This document shows, piece by piece, positions 13,718 to 20,839 of a stretch of DNA of 25,470 nucleotides; the first letter of the stretch is position 1; every line of letters starts with the position of its first letter. Made by a program: the position numbers and the translations under genes. The DNA is from a virus. The notes beneath the pieces are model-generated. The model was not told the origin of the DNA. It did not search any database and was given only the letters and a program-made list of their open reading frames with translations. Where the stretch lies: positions 1 to 25,470 of IMG/VR virus record IMGVR_UViG_3300045741_000414, one strand, 5' to 3'.

Positions 13718-14497
13718 TCAGTAACTCAACGGCTGGAGGAGCGCCGCTTGGGTTTGGTTCCCCCGCATCATCGCCAGACCGATCCAATCTCGGGCCCCGT
13801 TGCTCCCGGTGCCGAGCGCATTGATCGACACGAGCGTCGTCGTCGCCCAATCCGTGGCGAGCGCCAGCGTTGCCGACGCGCCCGGCGTGGTTTCCGCCGC
13901 CCCGTTGATGGACTGCCAGATCTGGACTTTGCCATCGCTATAGAGCCACCATCGGAGTTGACAGCGCTGGCCGGCCGTCGGGGCCGTCGCCATCGTTGCC
14001 GTCACGCTCGAGGTCCCGTTATGGTGGAAAATGCGGTAGGCCCCGCCGCTGACGTCGATCGCCAACCGCGCCCCGGTTTGGCCCGAGTTGCCGATGTAGA
14101 ACGCCCCGGAACTCGCCGTCGGTCCCTGCTCGATAAAGTCGAGGACGCCGGAATAGGCTTGCGGTCGATAATAGAAATCGACGGCCACCCCAGCCGTCCC
14201 CGCCCCGACGTTGAGATAGTCGGACGTCCCGCACCGATAGGTCACAAGCCCGCTGCTGATATGCCAGCGGGAGCGATCATTGTTGACCGTGAGGCTGACG
14301 CCGTAACTATCCGACGCGGTGCCCGTCGCGGCCCGGTGGCTCGTGACGTACTGCCCCGTCAGGGCCTGCATATTGTCGGCGCCATAGAGCCAGTTCTCGA
14401 GGTCGCGGGCTCGCCAGGCAATCGTCGCCCGAGGATAGGGCGCGAGGCCCGCCCGATAGATCCCGGGCAGTCCGATGGCGCGATAGAGATCTGGCAT
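13718..14497 (-). CDS. LamG-like tail protein (259 aa)
   Basis: ATG overlaps the stop of the Dit-like gene (TAAATG). After about 45 residues (MPDLYRAIGLPGIYRAGLAP) the protein becomes a single beta domain: 'SYGVSLTVNNDRSRWHISSG', 'VAVDFYYRPQAYSGVLDFIEQG', 'GAFYIGNSGQTGARLAIDVS', 'YRIFHHNGTSSVTATMATAP' and 'QRCQLRWWLYSDGKVQIWQS', the strand order of LamG/concanavalin-like sugar-binding domains. Between Dit and hub it is likely a tail-tip component with a carbohydrate-binding surface. The closing motif 'DWIGLAMMRGNQTQA' also fits this fold. No catalytic residues are identified. Confidence 0.6.
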   Translation of the reverse strand: MPDLYRAIGLPGIYRAGLAPYPRATIAWRARDLENWLYGADNMQALTGQYVTSHRAATGTASDSYGVSLTVNNDRSRWHISSGLVTYRCGTSDYLNVGAGTAGVAVDFYYRPQAYSGVLDFIEQGPTASSGAFYIGNSGQTGARLAIDVSGGAYRIFHHNGTSSVTATMATAPTAGQRCQLRWWLYSDGKVQIWQSINGAAETTPGASATLALATDWATTTLVSINALGTGSNGARDWIGLAMMRGNQTQAALLQPLSY

Positions 14498-15301
14498 TTA
14501 GACCCACCGCTTAAAGTAGATGACCCGACCCGTCCCAGCGGTAATCTCGATTGTCGGGGCGATCCCGAGCGTATAGTTGCCGTCCGCTGGTTCGATCGCG
14601 AAGGGGAAGGCATCTTGGCCGACCGTAATGGTCGCCAGGTTCGGCCCATACACGGAGGACTGATAGGCGTAGACCCGGCCCTTCCCGCAATCGACGATCA
14701 GGGTATCGGTATTTGCCGCCAGCGTGATCGTAAAGTCGAGTTCCGCCTGAATCTGGCCGGCCGCATCCCGATATTTGAGCTTCGGATTCGTCGCCGCCCC
14801 CATGATTTCGATGAAGGGCGTCGAGGGGGCGGTGCCGGTCGCTAGGTCGTATCGGGTATCGACGGCGGTCAGATGCCGGATCGTCGGTTCGACCGCTTGC
14901 CAGGTCGAGTCATAACAGATGAATGAGGCCGTGATCCGAACGGCCAACCCGCTCAGGGATGGGACAAGCGGCGCAATCGCCAGGGTCCGAAGCGATCCCT
15001 TGACCGCCCGCGCCGGCGTGGACCCATCATTGACCTGAATGGTTAGGACGTTCGATGCGAGCAGGTCCCGGATCTGGTGCTCGGTGTCCCGGAGCGCCTG
15101 GAGCGAGGTGCCGCGCATCGTGCCCGTTAGCTGAAGTTCCCGCGGGCCGAAGATGTACCCGGTCGGCGCCAGGCCGAACCGATTGAGGATCGGCGTCGTC
15201 TGCACTTGGCGGACCGTGCTGTCGAGCCATTGGGGCGCGGTATCCACATACCAGCCGAACGTGGCCCCGAGATCCGTCCCGTCGATGAGGACCGTCGTCA
15301 T
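14498..15301 (-). CDS. distal tail protein, Dit-like (267 aa)
   Basis: Directly downstream of the tape measure gene with an ATGA overlap, the standard position of Dit. The N-terminal half shows features of the Sipho_tail fold: 'VLIDGTDLGATFGWYVD', 'YIFGPRELQLTGTMRGTSLQ', 'ALRDTEHQIRDLLASNVLTI', 'VKGSLRTLAIAPLVPSLSG' and 'AVRITASFICYDSTWQ'. The C-terminal half is a second beta domain (PFIEIMGAATNPKLKYRDA, AELDFTITLAANTDTLIVDC). Dit proteins form a hexameric ring joining tail tube to hub. The length of about 260 residues is normal for classic Dit. The sequence does not contain a large evolved insertion. Confidence 0.75.
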   Translation of the reverse strand: MTTVLIDGTDLGATFGWYVDTAPQWLDSTVRQVQTTPILNRFGLAPTGYIFGPRELQLTGTMRGTSLQALRDTEHQIRDLLASNVLTIQVNDGSTPARAVKGSLRTLAIAPLVPSLSGLAVRITASFICYDSTWQAVEPTIRHLTAVDTRYDLATGTAPSTPFIEIMGAATNPKLKYRDAAGQIQAELDFTITLAANTDTLIVDCGKGRVYAYQSSVYGPNLATITVGQDAFPFAIEPADGNYTLGIAPTIEITAGTGRVIYFKRWV

Positions 15302-17976
15302 AACCGTACCGCCGATCCCGTAAGGATTTTCGCGTCCTGATATCGGGCAGCCAGGAGTTCGTCGATGAGCCGCTTGTTGGCGTCATCAGTTGCCTGCTTC
15401 ACGTCATCGGCTGACAAGCCGGTCCCGGTCAGGTTATAGGTCTGTTCGATGGTGATCGGTCCTGCGGCGGAGGCCCGGGTCAGCAACATATCAATTTCCG
15501 TGAGCGTTGCGACCATCTTGGTTGTATCAGCCCCGATTGCCGCCCAGACATTGAACATCGAGGCCCAATCAGTTCCGGCCGAGCTCCCGACGGAAAAATC
15601 TACGCTCGGTCCGGCCGCCGTTGGTGATCCAGTTTCCGCGACCCCGCCGCCACCATTGCCAGCCGACGACGATCCGCTCGACGCACTCACCGTCCCGCCG
15701 GTTCCGCCGGTCGATGGTCCCGAGATGACGGGTCCACCGGCCGCGACCGGCGCCAATAGGTTGATAATCCATCCGAGGGAGTCGAGAAACTCGCGTTCCG
15801 ACATTCCCCCGAAATCGGCTGGCGTGAGTTTGCCGGCGGCGGTATCGGTGAATAACTGTCGCAGTCGCCCAATCGCTTCGGTTGCCCCTGTTGGCGTACC
15901 GAGATTCAGGCCCTCGAGCGCCTTCCGGATCGCGGGAGATCCATATTTTGAATCCGTCACCAGGCCGACCGCTGCCGTCGTCTCGTCGGCAATCGCACCG
16001 AGATCGACGCCCGTTTTGATGGCTTCTTTTTGCCCTTTGAACGTCTCCTTGAAACCAGTATCCGCGGTTCGCGCGGCGCTAATGACGGCAAGAACCGCGG
16101 CGAGATTGTATTTCCCGTTCTTATCCGGTTTGAGGTCAATGCCGAAATCGCTTGCGAGTTGGGTAAACTCCGCGAGGGACGAGCCATGTGATGTCAGAAA
16201 CTTCGCCAGGTCGCCGCTGGAGACGAATCCGCGACCTTTCATCGCAGAATCCATGAATCCTTTATCCTGGAATGGCTCCAACCCGGCAATGGCCCCGACG
16301 GCTCGCCCGGGCGATTGGGCGTCGATCAGGTCGCCCATCGTCGTCCGGAGTTCCTCGAGGCGCCGGGTATTCTTCTCGAACTGCCGTTGAAGTTCACCCG
16401 ACCCGCCGAAAATGGTCTTTCCGAGCGCCACGAGCGCCCCGATGCCTTTGGTGGCGCCGCCGAGCACATCCCCCGTCCCGATTTGCGTCAGCGCGTCACC
16501 GATATCACTGATGCTGGTGACGATGTCCAGGATTTTTTGATTCAACTCGTCCCCGAAGACGGGGGCGAGATTTTGCGCCAACTCCCCTAACCGTCGCGCC
16601 TGATCCTTGAACGCTTGACCAAGGTCCATGACTTTCGTCCGGAGTCGTTCCTTCGCCTCGGTGTCCGCGTCGATTTTCTTAATGTGCCGGTCGATTTCCT
16701 CCGACAAGTCCTTAATCGGGGCCTTGGTGTCCATGAAGGACCCCTGAATAGCGATCTGCCCTTGATGCACGACCGGGATGATTTCGTTATAGACGCCCGA
16801 CCATTTGAGGAGCAGGTTGGCGTGAGCATCCTTCAACAACGCCTCCGACTTTGCCCGGTCGGCGGCATTCATGCCCTGCATTTTCTCCTGAAAGGTTGCG
16901 GTCAGCGCCTCGTATTCCTTCTGCTGCGCCGAGACGAGTTCCAAGGAAGTCCGTAGGGCCAGTTTCTCGAGGTCATGAAGGTTCTCGTGGGCCTTCTTGC
17001 GGGCGGCCAGTTCATCGTCAACCTGCTGCTTCGTCGCCTTCGCTTGGTCTTTTCCCCTCGCCTCGGCCTCGGCTTTGACGGCCCGGCTCCGTTCCGTTTC
17101 CTCCCGCGTGATGACCTTGGTCCCTTCCACCTGGATCAGCCCGAGGCGTTCCCCGATCCGTTGCCATCCTTCGATCGCCATGCCGATGAGATTGCCCGCC
17201 GCCCGAGCGGTGCCCGTGGCGAGGTTAGCAATCGCGGTGATCACCTCGCTATGGTTATCCACCCAGGTCGCAAGCCTGGCGAGGGTCGTCGCGAAATCTT
17301 TGGCGGCCTCGTTCATCGACCCTTGGCCGACCAGGGCCTTCCCGACCGCTTCCTTCACCTCATCCCATTGGTTCTTGATTTCCGATAACCGACCACCGAT
17401 CGTCCGTCCGGCGTTCTCGGCATAATCCTGGGTCACCGACCGGAGTTTGTCGATCCCATCCGCCGCCCCGAGCGCGTTAATCCCGAACTCTTTCAGGACC
17501 TTGAGCTGGCCTTGATGGACCTTGCCGACGGTTTCGGCTGCGGCCGCCATCGTCGTATGTTTGAATTGGGCGACGTCCGCAACGAGACCAAGGTCCTTGA
17601 CGCTCTGACTATAGTTGCCCGTCATCGTGATGAGGTTGGTCAGCGCCTCGCGGGCATCCTCATCGGTAAATCGGGTCGTCTCCTGAATCTTTTTGAAAAC
17701 GTCATCGAGATGCGGCCCGACCTTATCATAGGCTATCCCGAGATGGCCGAGCGCGGTTTGGAGTCGGTCGATCGACTCCTCCGAGTCGAGGAAGGCTTGA
17801 ACGGAATCTATCGCGAATTTGCCGATGGCGATGGCCCCGAAGGTCGCTGCAATCGCTTTCCCGATCCCCGCGATCGTGTCGCTGAAGGACCGCATTCGGC
17901 CCTCGATCCCATTGATCGGGCCGGTTAGACGGTCGAGCAGTTCAAGGACGACCGAAACCTTCGGACTATCCGCCAC
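15298..17976 (-). CDS. tape measure protein (892 aa)
   Basis: Starts at GTG 17976 and overlaps the chaperone fusion by 11 bases. The N terminus carries the common tape-measure opening (LELLDRLTGPINGIEGRMRS, then a hydrophobic helix FGAIAIGKFAIDSVQAFLDS), followed by 'LTNLITMTGNYSQSVKDLG' and 'HQGQLKVLKEFGINALGAAD', the conserved lambda-H/TP901 tail-length core. The middle is long charged coiled coil (for example LEKLALRTSLELVSAQQKEY and RTKVMDLGQAFKDQARRLGE). The C-terminal fifth has a Gly/Ser linker and ends with 'DELLAARYQDAKILTGSAV'. Its length should set tail length. A lysozyme or peptidase domain is not visible. It is the longest gene of the operon. Confidence 0.85.
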   Translation of the reverse strand: MADSPKVSVVLELLDRLTGPINGIEGRMRSFSDTIAGIGKAIAATFGAIAIGKFAIDSVQAFLDSEESIDRLQTALGHLGIAYDKVGPHLDDVFKKIQETTRFTDEDAREALTNLITMTGNYSQSVKDLGLVADVAQFKHTTMAAAAETVGKVHQGQLKVLKEFGINALGAADGIDKLRSVTQDYAENAGRTIGGRLSEIKNQWDEVKEAVGKALVGQGSMNEAAKDFATTLARLATWVDNHSEVITAIANLATGTARAAGNLIGMAIEGWQRIGERLGLIQVEGTKVITREETERSRAVKAEAEARGKDQAKATKQQVDDELAARKKAHENLHDLEKLALRTSLELVSAQQKEYEALTATFQEKMQGMNAADRAKSEALLKDAHANLLLKWSGVYNEIIPVVHQGQIAIQGSFMDTKAPIKDLSEEIDRHIKKIDADTEAKERLRTKVMDLGQAFKDQARRLGELAQNLAPVFGDELNQKILDIVTSISDIGDALTQIGTGDVLGGATKGIGALVALGKTIFGGSGELQRQFEKNTRRLEELRTTMGDLIDAQSPGRAVGAIAGLEPFQDKGFMDSAMKGRGFVSSGDLAKFLTSHGSSLAEFTQLASDFGIDLKPDKNGKYNLAAVLAVISAARTADTGFKETFKGQKEAIKTGVDLGAIADETTAAVGLVTDSKYGSPAIRKALEGLNLGTPTGATEAIGRLRQLFTDTAAGKLTPADFGGMSEREFLDSLGWIINLLAPVAAGGPVISGPSTGGTGGTVSASSGSSSAGNGGGGVAETGSPTAAGPSVDFSVGSSAGTDWASMFNVWAAIGADTTKMVATLTEIDMLLTRASAAGPITIEQTYNLTGTGLSADDVKQATDDANKRLIDELLAARYQDAKILTGSAVRL

Positions 17977-18576
17977 CCGTCGCCTCTTTCACGTCTGACT
18001 CGATAAGGACCTGGGCTTGCGCACCAGCCTGCAACGTCGCATGGGCGCGAACAATATTCAGCCGTTCGAGCGCCCGGGCCTGCATCATCGTCCGCCACCC
18101 ATCCCATACCGCATCGTAGGAGGCGTAACCGTCAATCGTCGGCCAGCGGGCCGGATTAAAGTACCAGTCGGGTCCAATCGTTAGCTCCGTCATGCGGCAG
18201 ACGACATCTAACGAAAAGGCCGGCCCTTCTCCGGCTACCGGGTCGCGATTGGCGGCCTCGAGCCGATCCCAGTCGTCGGGCTCCCGGGCCGGCTCGGCTT
18301 GGACCGGAGGGAGTCGAAAAAATCCAGCAACAGGGCGCCCCGTTCCTCGTCCGGGAGCGCAAGGATCTTCCGGACCGGATCGCCGCGCCAAAAGACGCCC
18401 CAGGTCAGCGGGAATGCCATCCGGAGAACCCGCTGAATCGCGGCGGTCTGTGCCGCGACCATGTCGCCGGCGGCAGCGATTTCCCGCTGGAATCTCCGGA
18501 CGGCTTCGGCCGAGATCGGCCGACCTTGGTATCGAATCCCGCCGAGCGTCACGGCCCACGCCATTCGGCTCATCAT
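17966..18576 (-). CDS. tail assembly chaperone, -1 frameshift product (about 203 aa)
   Basis: Immediately upstream of the tape measure gene lie two overlapping frames, the arrangement of lambda G and GT. The first 87 residues come from the 18576 start. At T-TTT-TTC (minus 18322-18316) a one-base backward slip moves translation into the frame reading RLPPVQAEPAREPDDWDRLE and on to a stop at 17966. The second frame has no good ribosome site of its own: its conserved segment (FSLDVVCRMTELTIGPDWYFNPA) is reached only through the slip or a weak internal ATG. The extension domain would contact the tape measure and major tail proteins during tail assembly. It overlaps the tape measure start by 11 bases. 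Confidence 0.75.
18235..18576 (-). CDS. tail assembly chaperone, short form (113 aa)
   Basis: Short gpG-like form made when the ribosome does not slip. The sequence begins MMSRMAWAVTLGGIRYQGRP and holds helices (ISAEAVRRFQREIAAAGDMV, AQTAAIQRVLRMAFPLTWGV) and 'LPDEERGALLLDFFDSL', after which the zero frame runs 26 more residues rich in Ser, Pro and Arg to a stop. Two adjacent ATGs (18576 and 18573) are both possible starts. In this family the short and long forms coat the tape measure protein at a fixed ratio before tube polymerisation. The low-complexity tail beyond the slippery site is consistent with a frame under weak selection. Confidence 0.75.
   Translation of the reverse strand: MMSRMAWAVTLGGIRYQGRPISAEAVRRFQREIAAAGDMVAAQTAAIQRVLRMAFPLTWGVFWRGDPVRKILALPDEERGALLLDFFDSLRSKPSRPGSPTTGIGSRPPIATR
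18316..18322 (-). promoter_or_regulatory. programmed -1 frameshift slippery site
   Basis: TTTTTTC on the minus strand, read T TTT TTC in the frame of the short chaperone. It fits the X-XXY-YYZ rule for simultaneous -1 slippage with perfect re-pairing in both sites. It lies about 80 bases before the zero-frame stop and in the correct phase to join the upstream and downstream chaperone frames. Confidence 0.78.
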
Positions 18577-18584
18577 CCAGCCCT

Positions 18585-19595
18585 TTAGTTGAACGTCACC
18601 GTAACCGCATCGTTCTGAATCACGGGCGTCGAGTTGTAACTCTTGAACACGAGTTCGACCGTCCCGACCGGCCCATCGTTCTGCAGGTTGTAATCGACCA
18701 GCTGCGCCTGCGGCAGCGCGATCGTGTACCGGTTGAATTGCGTGGCCCCGATCGTAACTGCCACGGCGTTGACTTCGGCATTCAGCCGCATCTTGTAGGG
18801 GTCGAATCCGCCGGCCGCCGTCGGGTAGACGAGCGCCGTTGATTCGATGACGAGCCGGAGTTCGGGATCATAGCCGTTCGGGACGAATCCTTCATGAATG
18901 TCCGCCGCGTTGAGGTTGATCCGCGGATTGTCGATGTTCCGGTTCATCTTGAACGAACAGGACCGGATGATGGGCGACGCGTAGGTCCCGATTGCCGTCG
19001 TGATGCCGGCCGCCAATGGCTCGAGCGTGGACAGCGTCGGATAGGTCGGCGCGACCATGGCCGCGTCCGTTACGGCCACATCCCCGATGCCGCGAATGTC
19101 GAATGTGTGGATCGGCGCCCCCGGGCTGCTCGCCGCCATCGACCAGTCGGCCAAGACGCCGCGGGCCGACCACTTCTCGCCCCGCTTGTAATACTCCATC
19201 GTCGCACTCGCGTAGGTCGAGGAGTCCGGGGTCGGGGTGTAGGTATAGGCGCCGGAGGCCAGGGTCGCGTCAAACCCGCTGATCTTGAGCATCGTGTGAA
19301 TGTTCGGCAGGACCGTGGCGGCATAGGTCGCCGCGGCGCCCTTGGCCCGCATCGGGATTTGACCCGAGACGGTCCGGCCCAAGACGCCGAGCCGCTTGAG
19401 CATTGCCATGTTGCCCGGGGCCGGTCCGACCGACCCGTCGAAGACGTAGCCGAACGACAAGAGGCCCGGGAACCGATCGGACAGGGCGAGCAGTTGCCCG
19501 TCTTGCGTAGCGGTGACGGCCACGGCCGTCCCGTAGGTTGCCTCCACCTTGGCGAGCAAGGCGGACAGGTTCATGGTTTTGGCGGGATAGCCCAT
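18585..19595 (-). CDS. major tail (tube) protein (336 aa)
   Basis: An AAGGAG site sits upstream of ATG 19595. The gene lies just before the tail chaperones, where siphoviruses place the major tail protein, and the long beta-rich product fits: 'GVLGRTVSGQIPMRAKGA', 'TYTPTPDSSTYASATMEYYK', 'RGEKWSARGVLADWSMAASS', 'IIRSCSFKMNRNIDNP', 'PELRLVIESTALVYPTAAGG', 'GTVELVFKSYNSTP'. The 'YYKRGEKWSARGV(L)ADW' stretch resembles tube proteins in which a central strand pair follows a 'YTPT' turn. It would form hexameric rings stacked around the tape measure protein. No frameshifted immunoglobulin extension is visible. Confidence 0.75.
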   Translation of the reverse strand: MGYPAKTMNLSALLAKVEATYGTAVAVTATQDGQLLALSDRFPGLLSFGYVFDGSVGPAPGNMAMLKRLGVLGRTVSGQIPMRAKGAAATYAATVLPNIHTMLKISGFDATLASGAYTYTPTPDSSTYASATMEYYKRGEKWSARGVLADWSMAASSPGAPIHTFDIRGIGDVAVTDAAMVAPTYPTLSTLEPLAAGITTAIGTYASPIIRSCSFKMNRNIDNPRINLNAADIHEGFVPNGYDPELRLVIESTALVYPTAAGGFDPYKMRLNAEVNAVAVTIGATQFNRYTIALPQAQLVDYNLQNDGPVGTVELVFKSYNSTPVIQNDAVTVTFN

Positions 19596-19598
19596 ACC

Positions 19599-19733
19599 TT
19601 ACTCCTTTGGTGCAGTCGGCGGCGCCGGCTGTTGCTGCTGCGTCTCGATCCAGGCGGCGATCGCCTTCTGGTCGCCGCGGAGATGCCGCGGAACCGGGAT
19701 CTTCTGATCGTGAATCACGACGTAATCGGGCAT
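19599..19733 (-). CDS. short peptide between tail genes (44 aa)
   Basis: ATG 19733 to TAA at 19599, filling the gap between tail terminator and major tail protein. The product begins MPDYVVIHDQKIPVPRHLRG, contains a helix (DQKAIAAWIETQQQQ) and ends Pro/Ala-rich. It lies three bases after the previous stop. Its codons keep the high-GC third position of the operon. Short genes in this place are common in siphoviruses; the function is unknown. Confidence 0.6.
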   Translation of the reverse strand: MPDYVVIHDQKIPVPRHLRGDQKAIAAWIETQQQQPAPPTAPKE

Positions 19734-19736
19734 CGG

Positions 19737-20273
19737 TTACGACCCTAACGGGAGAATGTTCGACGTGTAGTACTTGAACTGCGCCGCCGCGAGGAGCCAG
19801 GTATCTTCGACCTCCTCGTAACTACCCTGTTCGCTAATCGACTCGCAACTGACAAGGCGGACCGAGTTCCGGGTCCGACTCGCGACGTTGGCGTTTTTGT
19901 GCAATTCCCGCAACGAGGCGATGACGGCCCGAATGACGTAGGTCCCATCGACAATCGCCGTCATGCTCGCGGTCTTCCGTTCCGCATAGCGGACCTGTAC
20001 CGTCACATAGCCATCGACCCGCTCACCGGTTTGCGACTGCTCGGGGTCCCGATGTTCCGGGTCGCCCGAACAGGTGACAATCAGGGCCGGCAACGTCAGC
20101 CCGTCGAACCGCCCGAAGGCGGCATTCGCGTTGTCGGTCTCATCGACGATGGTGGCAATCGCCGTCGGCCGGGTATCGGTCCCATCGAGCGGCAACGCGG
20201 CGAGCTTCGCATTGACGCCATAGGTCACATCCTTGAGCCAGGCGGTCACGCATCGCACGGCCTCGAGACGCAT
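19737..20273 (-). CDS. tail terminator/completion-like protein (178 aa)
   Basis: Position between head closure and major tail protein is that of the tail terminator. The sequence shows a helix at the N terminus (AVRCVTAWLKDVTYGVNAKL), then alternating strands (TAIATIVDETDNANAAF, LTLPALIVTCSGDPEHRDPE), 'ERVDGYVTVQVRYAERKTAS' and a second helix pair (TYVIRAVIASLRELHKN), ending in strands 'SVRLVSCESISEQGSYEEVE' and 'WLLAAAQFKYYTS'. The strand-helix pattern fits tail-terminator folds, which form a hexameric ring capping the tube. Sequence identity to a named family is not obvious, so the call rests on order and fold pattern. Confidence 0.6.
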   Translation of the reverse strand: MRLEAVRCVTAWLKDVTYGVNAKLAALPLDGTDTRPTAIATIVDETDNANAAFGRFDGLTLPALIVTCSGDPEHRDPEQSQTGERVDGYVTVQVRYAERKTASMTAIVDGTYVIRAVIASLRELHKNANVASRTRNSVRLVSCESISEQGSYEEVEDTWLLAAAQFKYYTSNILPLGS

Positions 20274-20279
20274 GGTTTC

Positions 20280-20621
20280 CTAGACCTTCCGGACCACGAT
20301 ATCGAGGACGCGTCCGTCGATATCCCACCCGCCCGGTTGCCCATGGCCCGGCGCCCCGAGCATGACGTCGGAGACGGTATAGGCCGTCCCGTCCACCGTC
20401 ACCGTATCGCCCCGGGCAATGGGGATCGTGCCAGCCTCGGTCAGAACATCCGCCTTCCGAATCCGGACAACGGTCCGCCGCATGAGGACGCCGCCGCCCG
20501 ACCGATCGGTGTCGAGATAATCGACTTCCTCGACCAAGGCCCGACCGCGCCAGGTTCCTATCGCGACGACCTTGCTATCCCAGCCCCGGAGCATGGCGGC
20601 GAGATCGGTATCGACGCTCAT
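20280..20621 (-). CDS. head-tail joining / head closure protein (113 aa)
   Basis: ATG overlaps the stop of the preceding small gene (ATGA). A helix with 'SVDTDLAAMLRGWDSKVVAI' is followed by a small beta barrel: 'TWRGRALVEEVDYLDTD', 'GVLMRRTVVRIRKADVLTEA', 'GDTVTVDGTAYTVSDVMLG', 'GRVLDIVVRKV'. The phrase 'GDTVTVDGTAYTVSDV' is characteristic of head-tail joining proteins of the gpFII/HK97 gp7 type ('GDxVxVDGxxYxVxxV'), which close the capsid portal and receive the tail. It lies in the expected order after capsid genes. Confidence 0.7.
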   Translation of the reverse strand: MSVDTDLAAMLRGWDSKVVAIGTWRGRALVEEVDYLDTDRSGGGVLMRRTVVRIRKADVLTEAGTIPIARGDTVTVDGTAYTVSDVMLGAPGHGQPGGWDIDGRVLDIVVRKV

Positions 20622-20839
20622 ACCCGCCCCCGACCGACCTTGAGGGTCGGGTCCCGATGTTCAGCGGCCCCGACCGGCACCCGCACCTCGGGCGCATCCG
20701 CGACGACGTAGGCCCGGCCATCCGCGACCAGGCCCGCCGCCACGGGAATCGGGAGGACGACGATCTCCCCCGCCGCATAGGTGCGCCCGGCGACCTGCAC
20801 CCCGGACCCGGGCGCCCCTTTAATACAGACCTGCACCAT
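20618..20839 (-). CDS. small head protein (73 aa)
   Basis: Start set at ATG 20839, which overlaps the stop of the capsid gene (TAATG). The longer frame up to 21124 only shadows the capsid gene. Product: 'VQVAGRTYAAGEIVVLPIPV' followed by 'AAGLVADGRAYVVADAPEVR'. Small phage proteins with 'G..Y..GE.V.LP..VA..L...GRA' lie next to the capsid or head-completion genes of many siphoviruses; they are annotated as hypothetical or as minor head proteins. One beta hairpin plus a helix is all the sequence permits. Confidence 0.6.
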   Translation of the reverse strand: MVQVCIKGAPGSGVQVAGRTYAAGEIVVLPIPVAAGLVADGRAYVVADAPEVRVPVGAAEHRDPTLKVGRGRV

